A stretch of DNA of 64,000 nucleotides from CAVTJL01 sp963735065 (GTDB lineage Bacteria; Pseudomonadota; Alphaproteobacteria; Geminicoccales; Geminicoccaceae): the NCBI GenBank assembly GCA_963735065.1, contig CAVTJL010000004.1, positions 1,736,001 through 1,800,000 on the forward strand, in the 5' to 3' direction. A model generated the notes under the pieces. It saw only the letters and a list, made by a program, of their open reading frames with translations. It had not been told where the DNA came from and made no database searches. The first letter of the stretch is position 1. The number at the start of each line of letters is the position of its first letter. The translations under genes and the position numbers were made by a program. Of the stretch, positions 26,220 through 34,898 are shown one piece after another.

Positions 26220-27349
26220 GGCTTGTCCCCGCTTTGCTCGGTGGCGGCAATCGCCTGCACCTCCTCGGTGATGTCGATGCCGACGGGGCACCAGGTGATG
26301 CAGCGACCGCAGCCCACACAGCCCGACGTGTCGAACTGGTCGACCCAGGTCGAGAGCTTGTGGGTCATCCACTGGCGGTAGCGGGATCGCGGCGAGGACC
26401 GCACGCTGCCGCCGTGGATGTAGGAGAAATCCAGCCCGAAGCAGGACAGCCACTTGCGCGTCCGGCCTGCCTCCTTCCCCGTCAGGTCGAGATCCTCCTC
26501 GACCGTCGTGCAAAAGCAGGTCGGGCACACCATCGTGCAATTGCCGCAGGTGAGGCAGCGCTCGGCCACCTCGTCCCAGCGCGGATGCTCGAGGTTACGC
26601 GCCAGCAGCTCCGGCACGCCCTCGGCCGGCATCTGGCGGCCCATGCCGGCCACGGCATGGGCGGTTGCCGCAGCAGCCGCTTTGCGGTCCGCCTCATTGG
26701 CCGGCCGATGCGGCAGCGCTTGCGCGACCTCGGCCCCCCGCTCGCTGCCCACCTCGAGCAGAAAGCGGTGATCGCCCGTCGGGTCGAGCTCGGTGAGCGC
26801 CAGATCGAAGCCAACGTCAGCCTTCGGGCCGGTGCCCATCGACACACAAAAGCAGGTGCCCCGCGCCTCGCCGCAGTTCACAGCGACCAGAAACGCGCCG
26901 GCCCGCCGGTCCCGGTAGTGGGTGTCCACATGAGCGCCTTCGAGAAAGACACGGTCCTGAACCGCGATGGCGCGCAGCTCGCAGGCACGCACGCCGATGA
27001 AGGCATAAGGACGCTCGCGCGGCGCCGGCCCGCTGAAGGCAAGGCCATCGGCACCACGCTCGGCCTGCCACAGCTGCAGCACAGGCGGGTGGAGGAACCG
27101 CTTCCAGGCATGCGGGCCCACCACATAGCCGAAAAGCGCCCGGTCCTCGCGCGGAACGAGCCTGTAGTGGCCCGGCGCGTGCTCGTCGGTCCAACCCTCC
27201 GGCAGATCGGCCAGCCGCTCGATCTCGTCATAGACGATAGCGCCATCGCGCACGGTCGGGCCCAGGACCTCGTAGCCCTGCTGTGCGAGCGCATCGAGAA
27301 GGTGCTGCAGGCCCTCCCGCTGGACGACCAGAAGGTCGCCAGTCAGCAC
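26216..27349 (-). CDS. hydB: Hydrogenase Fe-S electron-transfer subunit (beta, 4Fe-4S dicluster)
   Basis: A ferredoxin-like subunit (~377 residues) related to the beta subunit of group 3b hydrogenase and of anaerobic sulfite reductase (AsrA-like). The N-terminal part contains VGPTVRDGAIVYDEI, and a central segment GVRACELRAIAVQDRVF is typical. C-terminal clusters are CLTCGNCTMVCPTCFC and CVGCGRCITWCP. The start is uncertain: GTG at 27349 gives the family-like opening, while the open frame extends to 27625 across the regulatory region. It is the first gene of the operon, downstream of the FNR-like box at 27492. Confidence 0.85.
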   Translation of the reverse strand: MLTGDLLVVQREGLQHLLDALAQQGYEVLGPTVRDGAIVYDEIERLADLPEGWTDEHAPGHYRLVPREDRALFGYVVGPHAWKRFLHPPVLQLWQAERGADGLAFSGPAPRERPYAFIGVRACELRAIAVQDRVFLEGAHVDTHYRDRRAGAFLVAVNCGEARGTCFCVSMGTGPKADVGFDLALTELDPTGDHRFLLEVGSERGAEVAQALPHRPANEADRKAAAAATAHAVAGMGRQMPAEGVPELLARNLEHPRWDEVAERCLTCGNCTMVCPTCFCTTVEEDLDLTGKEAGRTRKWLSCFGLDFSYIHGGSVRSSPRSRYRQWMTHKLSTWVDQFDTSGCVGCGRCITWCPVGIDITEEVQAIAATEQSGDKP

Positions 27350-27491
27350 GCCCCCTGCCCCACCAATCGCCTGTCCCTCGCGCGTCGTTCCGTGGACATC
27401 GCCGCACCTGATCTCAAAGCCAATTCCCTGAGACTGGACCCAGCCAGGGCTGTTGACCACCCTCTCTAGCATTGCACGATCCAGGCGGTGC

Positions 27492-27505
27492 TTGATCTCG
27501 ATCAA
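27492..27505. promoter_or_regulatory. FNR/FixK/Anr-type box between the hydrogenase and NifJ operons
   Basis: TTGATCTCGATCAA is an exact match to the TTGAT-N4-ATCAA consensus of the Crp/FNR family oxygen and redox regulators; the palindrome extends one more base on each side (CTTGAT/ATCAAG). Its centre is 60 bases upstream of the GltD-like gene start and ~150 bases upstream of the HydB start, so one site could control both divergent operons. The regulator itself is not in the window. Confidence 0.75.
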
Positions 27506-27558
27506 GGCATGCGGCGCGGTTCTGCCGCTCGATCTCCCGACGCCCAGGGAGTGACGCT

Positions 27559-29191
27559 GTGCCGGCGAGACCCAATGATCTGACAGTCGAGCCCGATCTC
27601 GCACGCGAGCGGCGGACGGGTCCATTTCGCACGCAACGCCCGCTCTATGTTGACCTCCTGCCGCCCTGCAATCACGCCTGCCCGGCCGGCGAGAATATCC
27701 AAAGCTGGCTCGACGCCGCCCAGGGCGGCGACTTCGAGACGGCTTGGCGCCGGCTCGTCCAGGACAACCCCTTTCCCGCCATTCACGGCCGTGTCTGCTA
27801 TCATCCCTGCGAGAGCGCCTGTAACCGCGGCGAGCTCGACAGCGCCGTCAGCATCCACGCGGTCGAGCGGTTCCTGGGCGACCTCGCGATCGAGCGTGGT
27901 TGGAGCCTGCCGGCGCCGGAAGGGGAGACCGGCAAGCGCATTCTCGTCGTGGGCGCTGGGCCGTCGGGGCTCTCGGCCGCCTATCATCTCCGCCGCCGGG
28001 GCCACACGGTCGAGATCCGCGAGGCGGGACCGATGGCTGGCGGCATGCTCCATTTCGGCATCCCGGCCTATCGCCTGCCCCGCGTCGGTGCTCGATGCCG
28101 AGATCCAGCGGATCGCGGCCCTCGGCGTGCGGATCGTCCTCGACCACAAGGTCGAGGATCTGGAGGCCGCGATCGGCGAAGGTCGATTCGATGCCGCGTT
28201 CGTCGCAGTGGGAGCGCACCTCGCCAAGCGCGCCGAGATCCCGGCCCGAGACGCCGGACGCATTCTCGATGCCGTGAGCTTCCTCGAGAGCGTGGAGACC
28301 GGAGAGGCGCCGCAGCTCGGTCGGCGCGTCGCCATCTATGGCGGCGGCAACACGGCCATGGATGCCGCCCGCGTCGCCCGGCGCCTGGGTGCCGAGGAGG
28401 CGCTCATCATCTATCGCCGCGATCGCGAGCACATGCCGGCGCACGGCTTCGAGGCCGACGAGGCGGTCGAGGAAGGCGTGAAGATCCACTGGCTGCGAAC
28501 GATCAAGGCGATCGACGAGACGCATTTCACGGTCGAGGTCATGACGATCGACGAGCATGGCCGGCCGCAGCCCACCGGGCGCTTCGAGACGCTCGAGGCC
28601 GACGCGCTGATCCTGGCGCTGGGCCAGGACACCGACACGGGCTTCCTGCGCAAGGTGTCGGGCGTGGCGTTCAAGGACGACGGCACGGTCGTCGTCGACG
28701 ACCGGATGATGACCGGCCGGCCCGGCCTTTTCGCCGGCGGCGACATGGTGCCGGCCGAGCGCACGGTGACGGTGGCCGTGGGGCACGGGAAGTCGGCGGC
28801 GCGCAACATCGACGCCTGGCTCAGGGGCGACCGCTACGAGAAGCCGCCGCCGCACCCGGTCGTCGCGTTCGACAAGCTCCACGTCTGGTACTTCACCGAC
28901 GCGCCGCAGCGCAGCCAGCGCGAGCTTGAAGGGACGCAGCGAACGGCCTCGTTCGACGAGGTGGTGAGCGGGCTCAGCGAGGCGGAGGCCCGCTTCGAGG
29001 CCAAGCGCTGCCTTTCCTGTGGCAACTGCTTCGAGTGCGACGGCTGCTACGGCGCCTGTCCGGAGGGTGCCGTCGTCAAGCTCGGGCCCGGCAAGCGCTA
29101 CCGTTACGACTATGACCGCTGCACGGGCTGCGCCGTCTGCTTCGAGCAGTGCCCCTGCCACGCCATCGAGATGATCCCGGAGCCGGCATGA
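27559..29191 (+). CDS. GltD-like NADPH oxidoreductase with ferredoxin domains (one-base frameshift)
   Basis: Related to glutamate-synthase small subunit; probably moves electrons between NADPH and ferredoxin for NifJ. N-terminal cluster cysteines are CNHACPAGENI and CYHPCESACNRG; the FAD fold is VVGAGPSGLSAAYHLRRRG; the NADPH fold is AIYGGGNTAMDAARVARRLG; two C-terminal [4Fe-4S] motifs are CLSCGNCFECDGC and CTGCAVCFEQCP. The reading frame moves by +1 between 28081 and 28088 (after AYRLPR, resuming at VLDAEIQRI). Removing one base gives 543 intact residues. The GTG at 27559 follows AGGGAG. Its stop overlaps nifJ by four bases. The shift may be a sequence error. Confidence 0.85.
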
Positions 29192-32100
29192 TGGCGACGA
29201 TCCTTGAAGAGCGCCCCGCTGCGCGGCCATCCCCGAATGTCCCGACAGGCGGGCAGCGGGTCACGATCGACGGCAACGAGGCCTGCGCGCACGTGGCCTA
29301 CCGGGTGAACGAGGTCTGCGCGATCTACCCGATCACGCCCTCCTCGCCGATGGCCGAGCTGGCGGATCAGTGGTCGAGCGAGAACAGAAAGAACATCTGG
29401 GGCAATGTTCCCGACATCATCGAGATGCAGGCCGAGGGCGGGGCTGCCGGCGCCGTGCACGGGGCGCTCCAGGCCGGGGCTCTGACGACGACCTTCACAG
29501 CCTCGCAGGGCCTGCTTCTCATGATCCCCAACATGTACAAGATCGCAGGCGAGCTGACGCCGGCCGTCTTCCACGTGGCGGCCCGCTCGGTCGCGGCCCA
29601 GGCGCTCTCGATCTTCGGCGACCACAGCGACGTCATGGCGACGCGCGCCACCGGCTTTGCCCAGCTCTGCTCGAGCTCGGTGCAGGAGGCGCACGACATG
29701 GCGCTCGTGGCCCAGGCGGCCACGCTCGAGGCGCGCGTGCCGTTCATCCATTTCTTCGACGGCTTTCGCACCTCGCACGAGGTGCACAAGATCGAGCTCC
29801 TGCCGGACGCGACGATCCGGGCGATGATCGACGACAATTTCGTCCTCGCCCACCGCCAGCGCGCGCTCAACCCCGACAATCCCTTCATCCGCGGCACCGC
29901 CCAGAATCCCGACGTCTTCTTTCAGGCGCGCGAGACGGTGAACCCATTCTACGCCGCGACGCCTGCGATCGTCGAAAGGGCCATGGAGCGCTTCGGCGCG
30001 CTCACCGGTCGCCGCTACCGCCTCTTCGACTATTGGGGCGATCCGGCGGCCGAGCGCGTGCTTGTCCTCATGGGCTCGGGTGCCGAGGCCGCACGCGAGA
30101 CGGTCGAGCATCTGGCGGCGCAAGGGGCGAAGGTGGGCGCAGTCCAGGTCCATCTCTACCGGCCCTTCTCCGCAGCGCATCTCCTGGAGGCCCTCCCCGC
30201 CTCCGTGCGCCACGTGGCCGTGCTCGATCGCACCAAGGAGCCGGGCGCCACGGGCGAGCCCCTCTATCTCGACGTGGTGGCGGCGCTGGCCGAGGCTGCG
30301 GCCGACGGCGTGCGGCCGATGCCCAGGGTGATCGGCGGCCGCTACGGCCTCTCGTCCAAGGAGGTCACCCCGGCCATGGTCCTGGCGGTGCTGGACGAGC
30401 TCCACAAGGATCGGCCGAAGCGCCACTTCACCCTCGGCATCAGGGACGACGTCGCCCACACGAGCCTCGAGGTCGACCCCGACTTCGTGATCGAGCCGCC
30501 CGAGGTCGTGCGCGCGATGTTCTTCGGCCTCGGTGCCGACGGCACGGTCGGAGCGAACAAGAACAGCATCAAGATCATCGGCGAGGACACCGATCTCTTC
30601 GCCCAGGGCTATTTCGTCTACAACTCCAAGAAATCGGGCTCGCGCACGGTCTCGCATCTGCGCTTCGGGCCCAGGCCCATCCGCTCGACCTATCTGATCC
30701 AGCAGGCGAGCTTCATCGCCTGCCACCAGTTCAGCTTCCTCGAGAAGATCGACGTGCTCGAGGCCGCAGCACCGGGTGCCGTCTTCCTTCTCAACAGCCC
30801 CTGGGGCCCCGAGGAGGTCTGGGCCAAGCTGCCGCGCGAGGCGCAAGAGACGATCCGGGCGAAGAAGCTCGAGCTCCACGTCATCGACGCCTACGAGGTG
30901 GCGCGGCAAACCGGCATGGGCGTGCAGATCAACACGATCATGCAGACCTGCTTCTTTGCGATCTCACGCGTCCTCCCGCGCGAGGAGGCGATCGCCCGCA
31001 TCAAGGCCGCCATCAAGAAGAGCTACGGCAAAAAGGGCCAGAGAACGGTCGAGCGCAACTTCGCCGCCGTCGATGCGGCGCTCGCGCACCTGCATCGCGT
31101 GACGGTCCCCGACACCATCCAGGGCAGCGTCGGCCGGCTGCCCCTCGTTCCGCCCGACGCGCCCGAGTTCCTGCGGACTGTGACGGGCATCATGCTGGCC
31201 GGGCACGGCGACGATCTGCCGGTGAGCGCGCTGCCGGCCGACGGCACATGGCCCTCGGGCACCACGGCGTTCGAGAAGCGCAACGTATCGCTGAGCGTGC
31301 CGGTCTGGGAGCCGGACCTCTGCATCCAGTGCGGCCATTGCAGCTTCGTCTGCCCGCACGCCGTCATCCGCTCGAAGTTCTACAACGAGGCCGAGCTCGA
31401 GGCGGCGCCCGAAGGCTTCAAGTCGGCGTCGATCGACGCGCGCGGCTTTCCCGACACGCGCTACACGCTCCAGATCTATGTCGAGGACTGCACCGGCTGC
31501 GGGCTCTGCGTCGAGGTCTGCCCCGTCCGCAGCAAGGAGCGGACCGACCGGCGGGCCATCAACATGGCCGAGAAGGAGCCGCTTCTCGAGACCGAGCGCA
31601 CCAATGAGCGCTTCTTCGAGACCCTGCCGGTCAACGACCGCGGGCGGGTCGACTTCTCGACCGTGCGCGGCGCGCAGTTCCTCGAGCCGCTGTTCGAGTT
31701 CTCGGGTGCGTGCGCCGGCTGCGGCGAGACGCCTTATCTCAAGCTCGCCACCCAGCTTTTCGGCGACCGGATGATCGTCGCCAACGCCACTGGCTGCTCC
31801 TCGATCTATGGCGGCAACCTGCCGACCACCCCCTGGGCCCGCAACGCCGAGGGCCGCGGCCCCGCTTGGTCGAACTCGCTCTTCGAGGACAACGCCGAGT
31901 TCGGCCTCGGCATGCGCCTCGCCGCCGACAAGCACCGGGCGATGGCCCAGGCGTTGGCCCGCGAGCTGGCACCAGCCCTGAGCGCGGATCTGGTCGAGGC
32001 GATCCTCACAGCACCGCAGCGGACCGAGGGCCAGATTCGCGCGGTCCGGGAGAAGGTGGCGGCGCTGCGTCAGAAGCTGGCCGGCCTCGACGACGACAGA

Positions 32101-32796
32101 GCGCGGCACCTCCTCTCCGTCGCAGACCATCTCGTCCGGCGCAGCGTGTGGCTGATCGGCGGCGACGGCTGGGCCTACGACATCGGCGCAGGCGGCCTCG
32201 ACCACGTCCTCTCGACCGGCCGCGACGTCAACGTCCTGGTCCTCGACACCGAGGTCTATTCCAACACCGGCGGCCAGGCGTCCAAGGCCACGCCCATGGC
32301 CGCCGTCGCCAAGTTCGCGAACGCCGGCAAGCATGTCGGCAAGAAGGACCTGGCGCTCCAGGCCATCAGCTACGGCAATGTCTACGTGGCCCAGGTCGCC
32401 ATGGGCGGCAATCCGCAGCAGACGCTTCTGGCGTTTCGCGAGGCCGAGGCCTGGCCCGGCCCATCGCTCATCCTCGCCTACAGCCACTGCATCGCGCACG
32501 GGATCGACATGCGCTTCGGCCTGAAGCAGCAGTCGCTGGCCGTCCATTCCGGCTACTGGCCGCTCTTCCGCTACAACCCGGCGCTCAGGGAGAGCGGCGT
32601 GCCACCGCTCGTCCTCGACTCCCAGCGCCCGACCGTGCCGTTCCGCGACTACGCCAACAACGAGCTGCGCTATCGCATGCTGTCGCTCACCAACCCGGCC
32701 GAGGCGGAGAGCCTGATGGCCCGGGCCGAGGAGCAGGTGCGCCGTACCTGGGACCTCTACGAGGTCATGGCGACGCGTGGCGAGCATCCGGCCTGA
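29188..32796 (+). CDS. nifJ: Pyruvate:ferredoxin (flavodoxin) oxidoreductase, single-chain
   Basis: Converts pyruvate and CoA to acetyl-CoA and CO2, reducing ferredoxin, or runs in reverse. 1202 residues, the normal length for the fused enzyme. The N-terminal domain opens with YRVNEVCAIYPITPSSPMAE. Two [4Fe-4S] motifs in the middle are CIQCGHCSFVCP and CTGCGLCVEVCP; the third cluster and TPP region have CAGCGETPYLKLATQLFG, NATGCSSIYGGNLPTTPW, GDGWAYDIGAGGLDHVL and DTEVYSNTGGQASK. The start ATG overlaps the upstream stop (ATGA). Oxygen-sensitive enzymes of this type fit control by the FNR-like box. Confidence 0.96.
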   Translation: MMATILEERPAARPSPNVPTGGQRVTIDGNEACAHVAYRVNEVCAIYPITPSSPMAELADQWSSENRKNIWGNVPDIIEMQAEGGAAGAVHGALQAGALTTTFTASQGLLLMIPNMYKIAGELTPAVFHVAARSVAAQALSIFGDHSDVMATRATGFAQLCSSSVQEAHDMALVAQAATLEARVPFIHFFDGFRTSHEVHKIELLPDATIRAMIDDNFVLAHRQRALNPDNPFIRGTAQNPDVFFQARETVNPFYAATPAIVERAMERFGALTGRRYRLFDYWGDPAAERVLVLMGSGAEAARETVEHLAAQGAKVGAVQVHLYRPFSAAHLLEALPASVRHVAVLDRTKEPGATGEPLYLDVVAALAEAAADGVRPMPRVIGGRYGLSSKEVTPAMVLAVLDELHKDRPKRHFTLGIRDDVAHTSLEVDPDFVIEPPEVVRAMFFGLGADGTVGANKNSIKIIGEDTDLFAQGYFVYNSKKSGSRTVSHLRFGPRPIRSTYLIQQASFIACHQFSFLEKIDVLEAAAPGAVFLLNSPWGPEEVWAKLPREAQETIRAKKLELHVIDAYEVARQTGMGVQINTIMQTCFFAISRVLPREEAIARIKAAIKKSYGKKGQRTVERNFAAVDAALAHLHRVTVPDTIQGSVGRLPLVPPDAPEFLRTVTGIMLAGHGDDLPVSALPADGTWPSGTTAFEKRNVSLSVPVWEPDLCIQCGHCSFVCPHAVIRSKFYNEAELEAAPEGFKSASIDARGFPDTRYTLQIYVEDCTGCGLCVEVCPVRSKERTDRRAINMAEKEPLLETERTNERFFETLPVNDRGRVDFSTVRGAQFLEPLFEFSGACAGCGETPYLKLATQLFGDRMIVANATGCSSIYGGNLPTTPWARNAEGRGPAWSNSLFEDNAEFGLGMRLAADKHRAMAQALARELAPALSADLVEAILTAPQRTEGQIRAVREKVAALRQKLAGLDDDRARHLLSVADHLVRRSVWLIGGDGWAYDIGAGGLDHVLSTGRDVNVLVLDTEVYSNTGGQASKATPMAAVAKFANAGKHVGKKDLALQAISYGNVYVAQVAMGGNPQQTLLAFREAEAWPGPSLILAYSHCIAHGIDMRFGLKQQSLAVHSGYWPLFRYNPALRESGVPPLVLDSQRPTVPFRDYANNELRYRMLSLTNPAEAESLMARAEEQVRRTWDLYEVMATRGEHPA

Positions 32797-32806
32797 GGAG
32801 CGAGCG

Positions 32807-33818
32807 ATGGTGGATCTCCGCACCTCCTATCTGGGGCTGCCGCTCGCCCATCCGGTCGTGGCTTCGGCTTCCCCGCTCTCGCGCACGCTCGACGGGATAC
32901 GGCGGCTGGAGGATGGCGGGGCTGCCGCCATCGTCCTCTTCTCGCTGTTCGAGGAGCAGATCCGTCAGGAGCGCGCCGCTCTCGACCGGCTCACGTCGGC
33001 CGGCACCGAGAGCTTCGGCGAGGCCCTCGACTATTTCCCAACCGTCGAGGACAGCCGCATCGGCCCCGGTCCCTATCTGGAGCTGCTGGGGCAGGCCGCG
33101 CGCAGCACCGGCGTTCCTGTCATCGCAAGCTTGAATGGCGTCACGAGCGAAGGCTGGACCGAGCATGCGGCCCTCATGCAGGAGGCAGGCGCCGCCGCCA
33201 TCGAGCTCAACATCTTCCACATCCCGGCCGACCTCGACACCTCCTCCGCCGACGTCGAGCAGCGCTGCATCGACATCCTGGTGGCCGTCCGACGCGCCGT
33301 CTCGATCCCGGTGGCCGTCAAGCTCGGCCCCTTCTACAGCGCATTCGGCAATCTAGCCCGACGCCTGGTCGAGGCGGGGGCCAACGGCCTCGTCCTCTTC
33401 AACCGCTTCTACCAGCCGGACCTCGATCTCGACGCGCTCGAGGTGGCCCCCACGCTCGAGCTCAGCAGGCCCTCGGAGATCCGGCTTCCGCTCTTGTGGA
33501 TCGCCGTGCTGCACGGACGCATCCAGGCCTCGCTCGCCGCCAGCACCGGCGTCCAGGGCGCCCGACGAGGTCGTCAAATACATCCTCTCCGGTGCCGACG
33601 CGGTCATGACCACCTCGGCTCTGCTGCGCGAGGGTCCGGGCCGGCTGGGGACGCTGCGCGACGGCCTGGCCGCCTGGATGGAGCGCCACGGCTATGCCTC
33701 GGTGGCACAGATGAAGGGTGCCATGAGCCAGCGTCACGTCCCCGACCCCACAGCCTTCGAGCGCGCGAACTATCTGCGCGTGCTCAATTCCTGGCGCGAG
33801 CCCGAGACGGGGTTCTGA
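32807..33818 (+). CDS. Dihydroorotate-dehydrogenase-like protein (one-base frameshift)
   Basis: An FMN TIM-barrel protein of the DHOD superfamily, of the kind often found beside nifJ. It opens with VDLRTSYLGLPLAHPVVASASPLSRT. VPVIASLNGVTSEGW, AIELNIFHIP and IPVAVKLGPFYSAFGNLARRLVEAGANG follow the FMN-barrel pattern. The frame shifts by +1 near 33560: one extra G in CAGGGCGCCCGAC; removing it gives GVQGPDEVVKYILSGADAVM and 336 residues to the stop at 33818. It is unlikely to be the biosynthetic PyrD; a redox partner role for NifJ is inference. Confidence 0.8.
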
Positions 33819-33822
33819 ACGC

Positions 33823-34752
33823 CTAGCCCGAGCTGTCGGCGGGCCGCAGATCACCGCGGGCGATGCCGGCGGCGGCGACGGCGCGGATCTCGTCGACGAG
33901 GGCCAGGGCGAGACGCGAGAGGGGTCGATGCGGGGCAAGCAATAGCCTCGCCGTGATGGGCTGCGATGGCTGCAGCGGCCGTGCGACCAATCCCGGAAAG
34001 CCGCCTCCGAGAAGGCTGAAGCGATCGACGAGGGTGATGCCGACGCCGGCTCGCGCGAGCGCGCATGCGGTGAAAGACTGGGCGACGTCGACAGCCACCA
34101 TGCGACGCAGGCCGGCACGCCGGAAGAACCCCTCGATCAGGGAGCCGATCGGCAGGTGGCGACTGAATGAGATGAGAGGGTACGCCGCCACGTCCTGAGC
34201 GCTGATGGCGTCGTGCCCGGCGAGCGGATGGCCCGGCGGCATGGCGCAGACCAGGTCCGACACACAGAGGTCCTCCGCGAGGGTCGATGCGTCCTCGACC
34301 GGGGCCAGCACGAGACCAATCTCCGCGCCGTGGTTGACGACCTGCTCCACCACCGCGTCATTGACGATGGACTGCACGCCGACCTGCGCACGCGGACGCG
34401 TCTCACGGAACTGCCGGATCGCCTCGGGCACGAGGCTCGAGGCGAGGGCCGGCGTCGCCGCCACGGTCACGAGCCCGCTGCGGGTATGCTGGAGGTCCTC
34501 CGCCAGACGCTGCACCAGCTCGATGCTGGTGAAGACCTTGTTGACCTCGGGAAAGAGCGTGCGTGCCTCGGGCGTCGGCAGCAGCCGCCCGCGATCGCGG
34601 ATGAAGAGAGCAAAGCCCAGCTGGTCTTCCGTGTGACGCAGCAGCTTGCTCACTGCCGGCTGCGAGATTCCGAGCATTCTCCCCGCCTCGGTCACCGTGC
34701 CGGTGGCGAGCACCGCGCGCAGGACCTCAAGCTGTCGGAGGTTCATGGTCAT
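33823..34752 (-). CDS. LysR-family transcriptional regulator
   Basis: 309 residues: an N-terminal winged helix-turn-helix (LRQLEVLRAVLATGTVTEAG ... ISQPAVSKLLRHTEDQLG, residues ~5-50) and a periplasmic-binding-protein-like effector domain. It is divergently transcribed from the branched-chain-type importer operon with a 146-base gap and probably controls it. A perfect inverted repeat (34751-34765) overlaps its start codon, which would allow self-repression. ATGs at 34752 and 34746 are both possible starts. Confidence 0.92.
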   Translation of the reverse strand: MTMNLRQLEVLRAVLATGTVTEAGRMLGISQPAVSKLLRHTEDQLGFALFIRDRGRLLPTPEARTLFPEVNKVFTSIELVQRLAEDLQHTRSGLVTVAATPALASSLVPEAIRQFRETRPRAQVGVQSIVNDAVVEQVVNHGAEIGLVLAPVEDASTLAEDLCVSDLVCAMPPGHPLAGHDAISAQDVAAYPLISFSRHLPIGSLIEGFFRRAGLRRMVAVDVAQSFTACALARAGVGITLVDRFSLLGGGFPGLVARPLQPSQPITARLLLAPHRPLSRLALALVDEIRAVAAAGIARGDLRPADSSG

Positions 34753-34765
34753 AACCAGCCGTTAT
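34751..34765. promoter_or_regulatory. Probable LysR operator (ATAAC-N5-GTTAT)
   Basis: A perfect inverted repeat with 5-base arms containing the T-N11-A core expected for LysR regulators. It sits in the divergent region, overlapping the LysR start codon and ~134 bases upstream of the importer gene. Confidence 0.5.
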
Positions 34766-34898
34766 AGTCAGCCCAATTCTCGATATTTGACATCATGGGA
34801 AGCGAACGGCAACAAGCGCCTCACGCTCTGAATGGAGCCCTGTCGCCGTGTCGTCGCGATTGCGATGGCGACGGGGCGCAAGGATTGGGGAGGAATCA

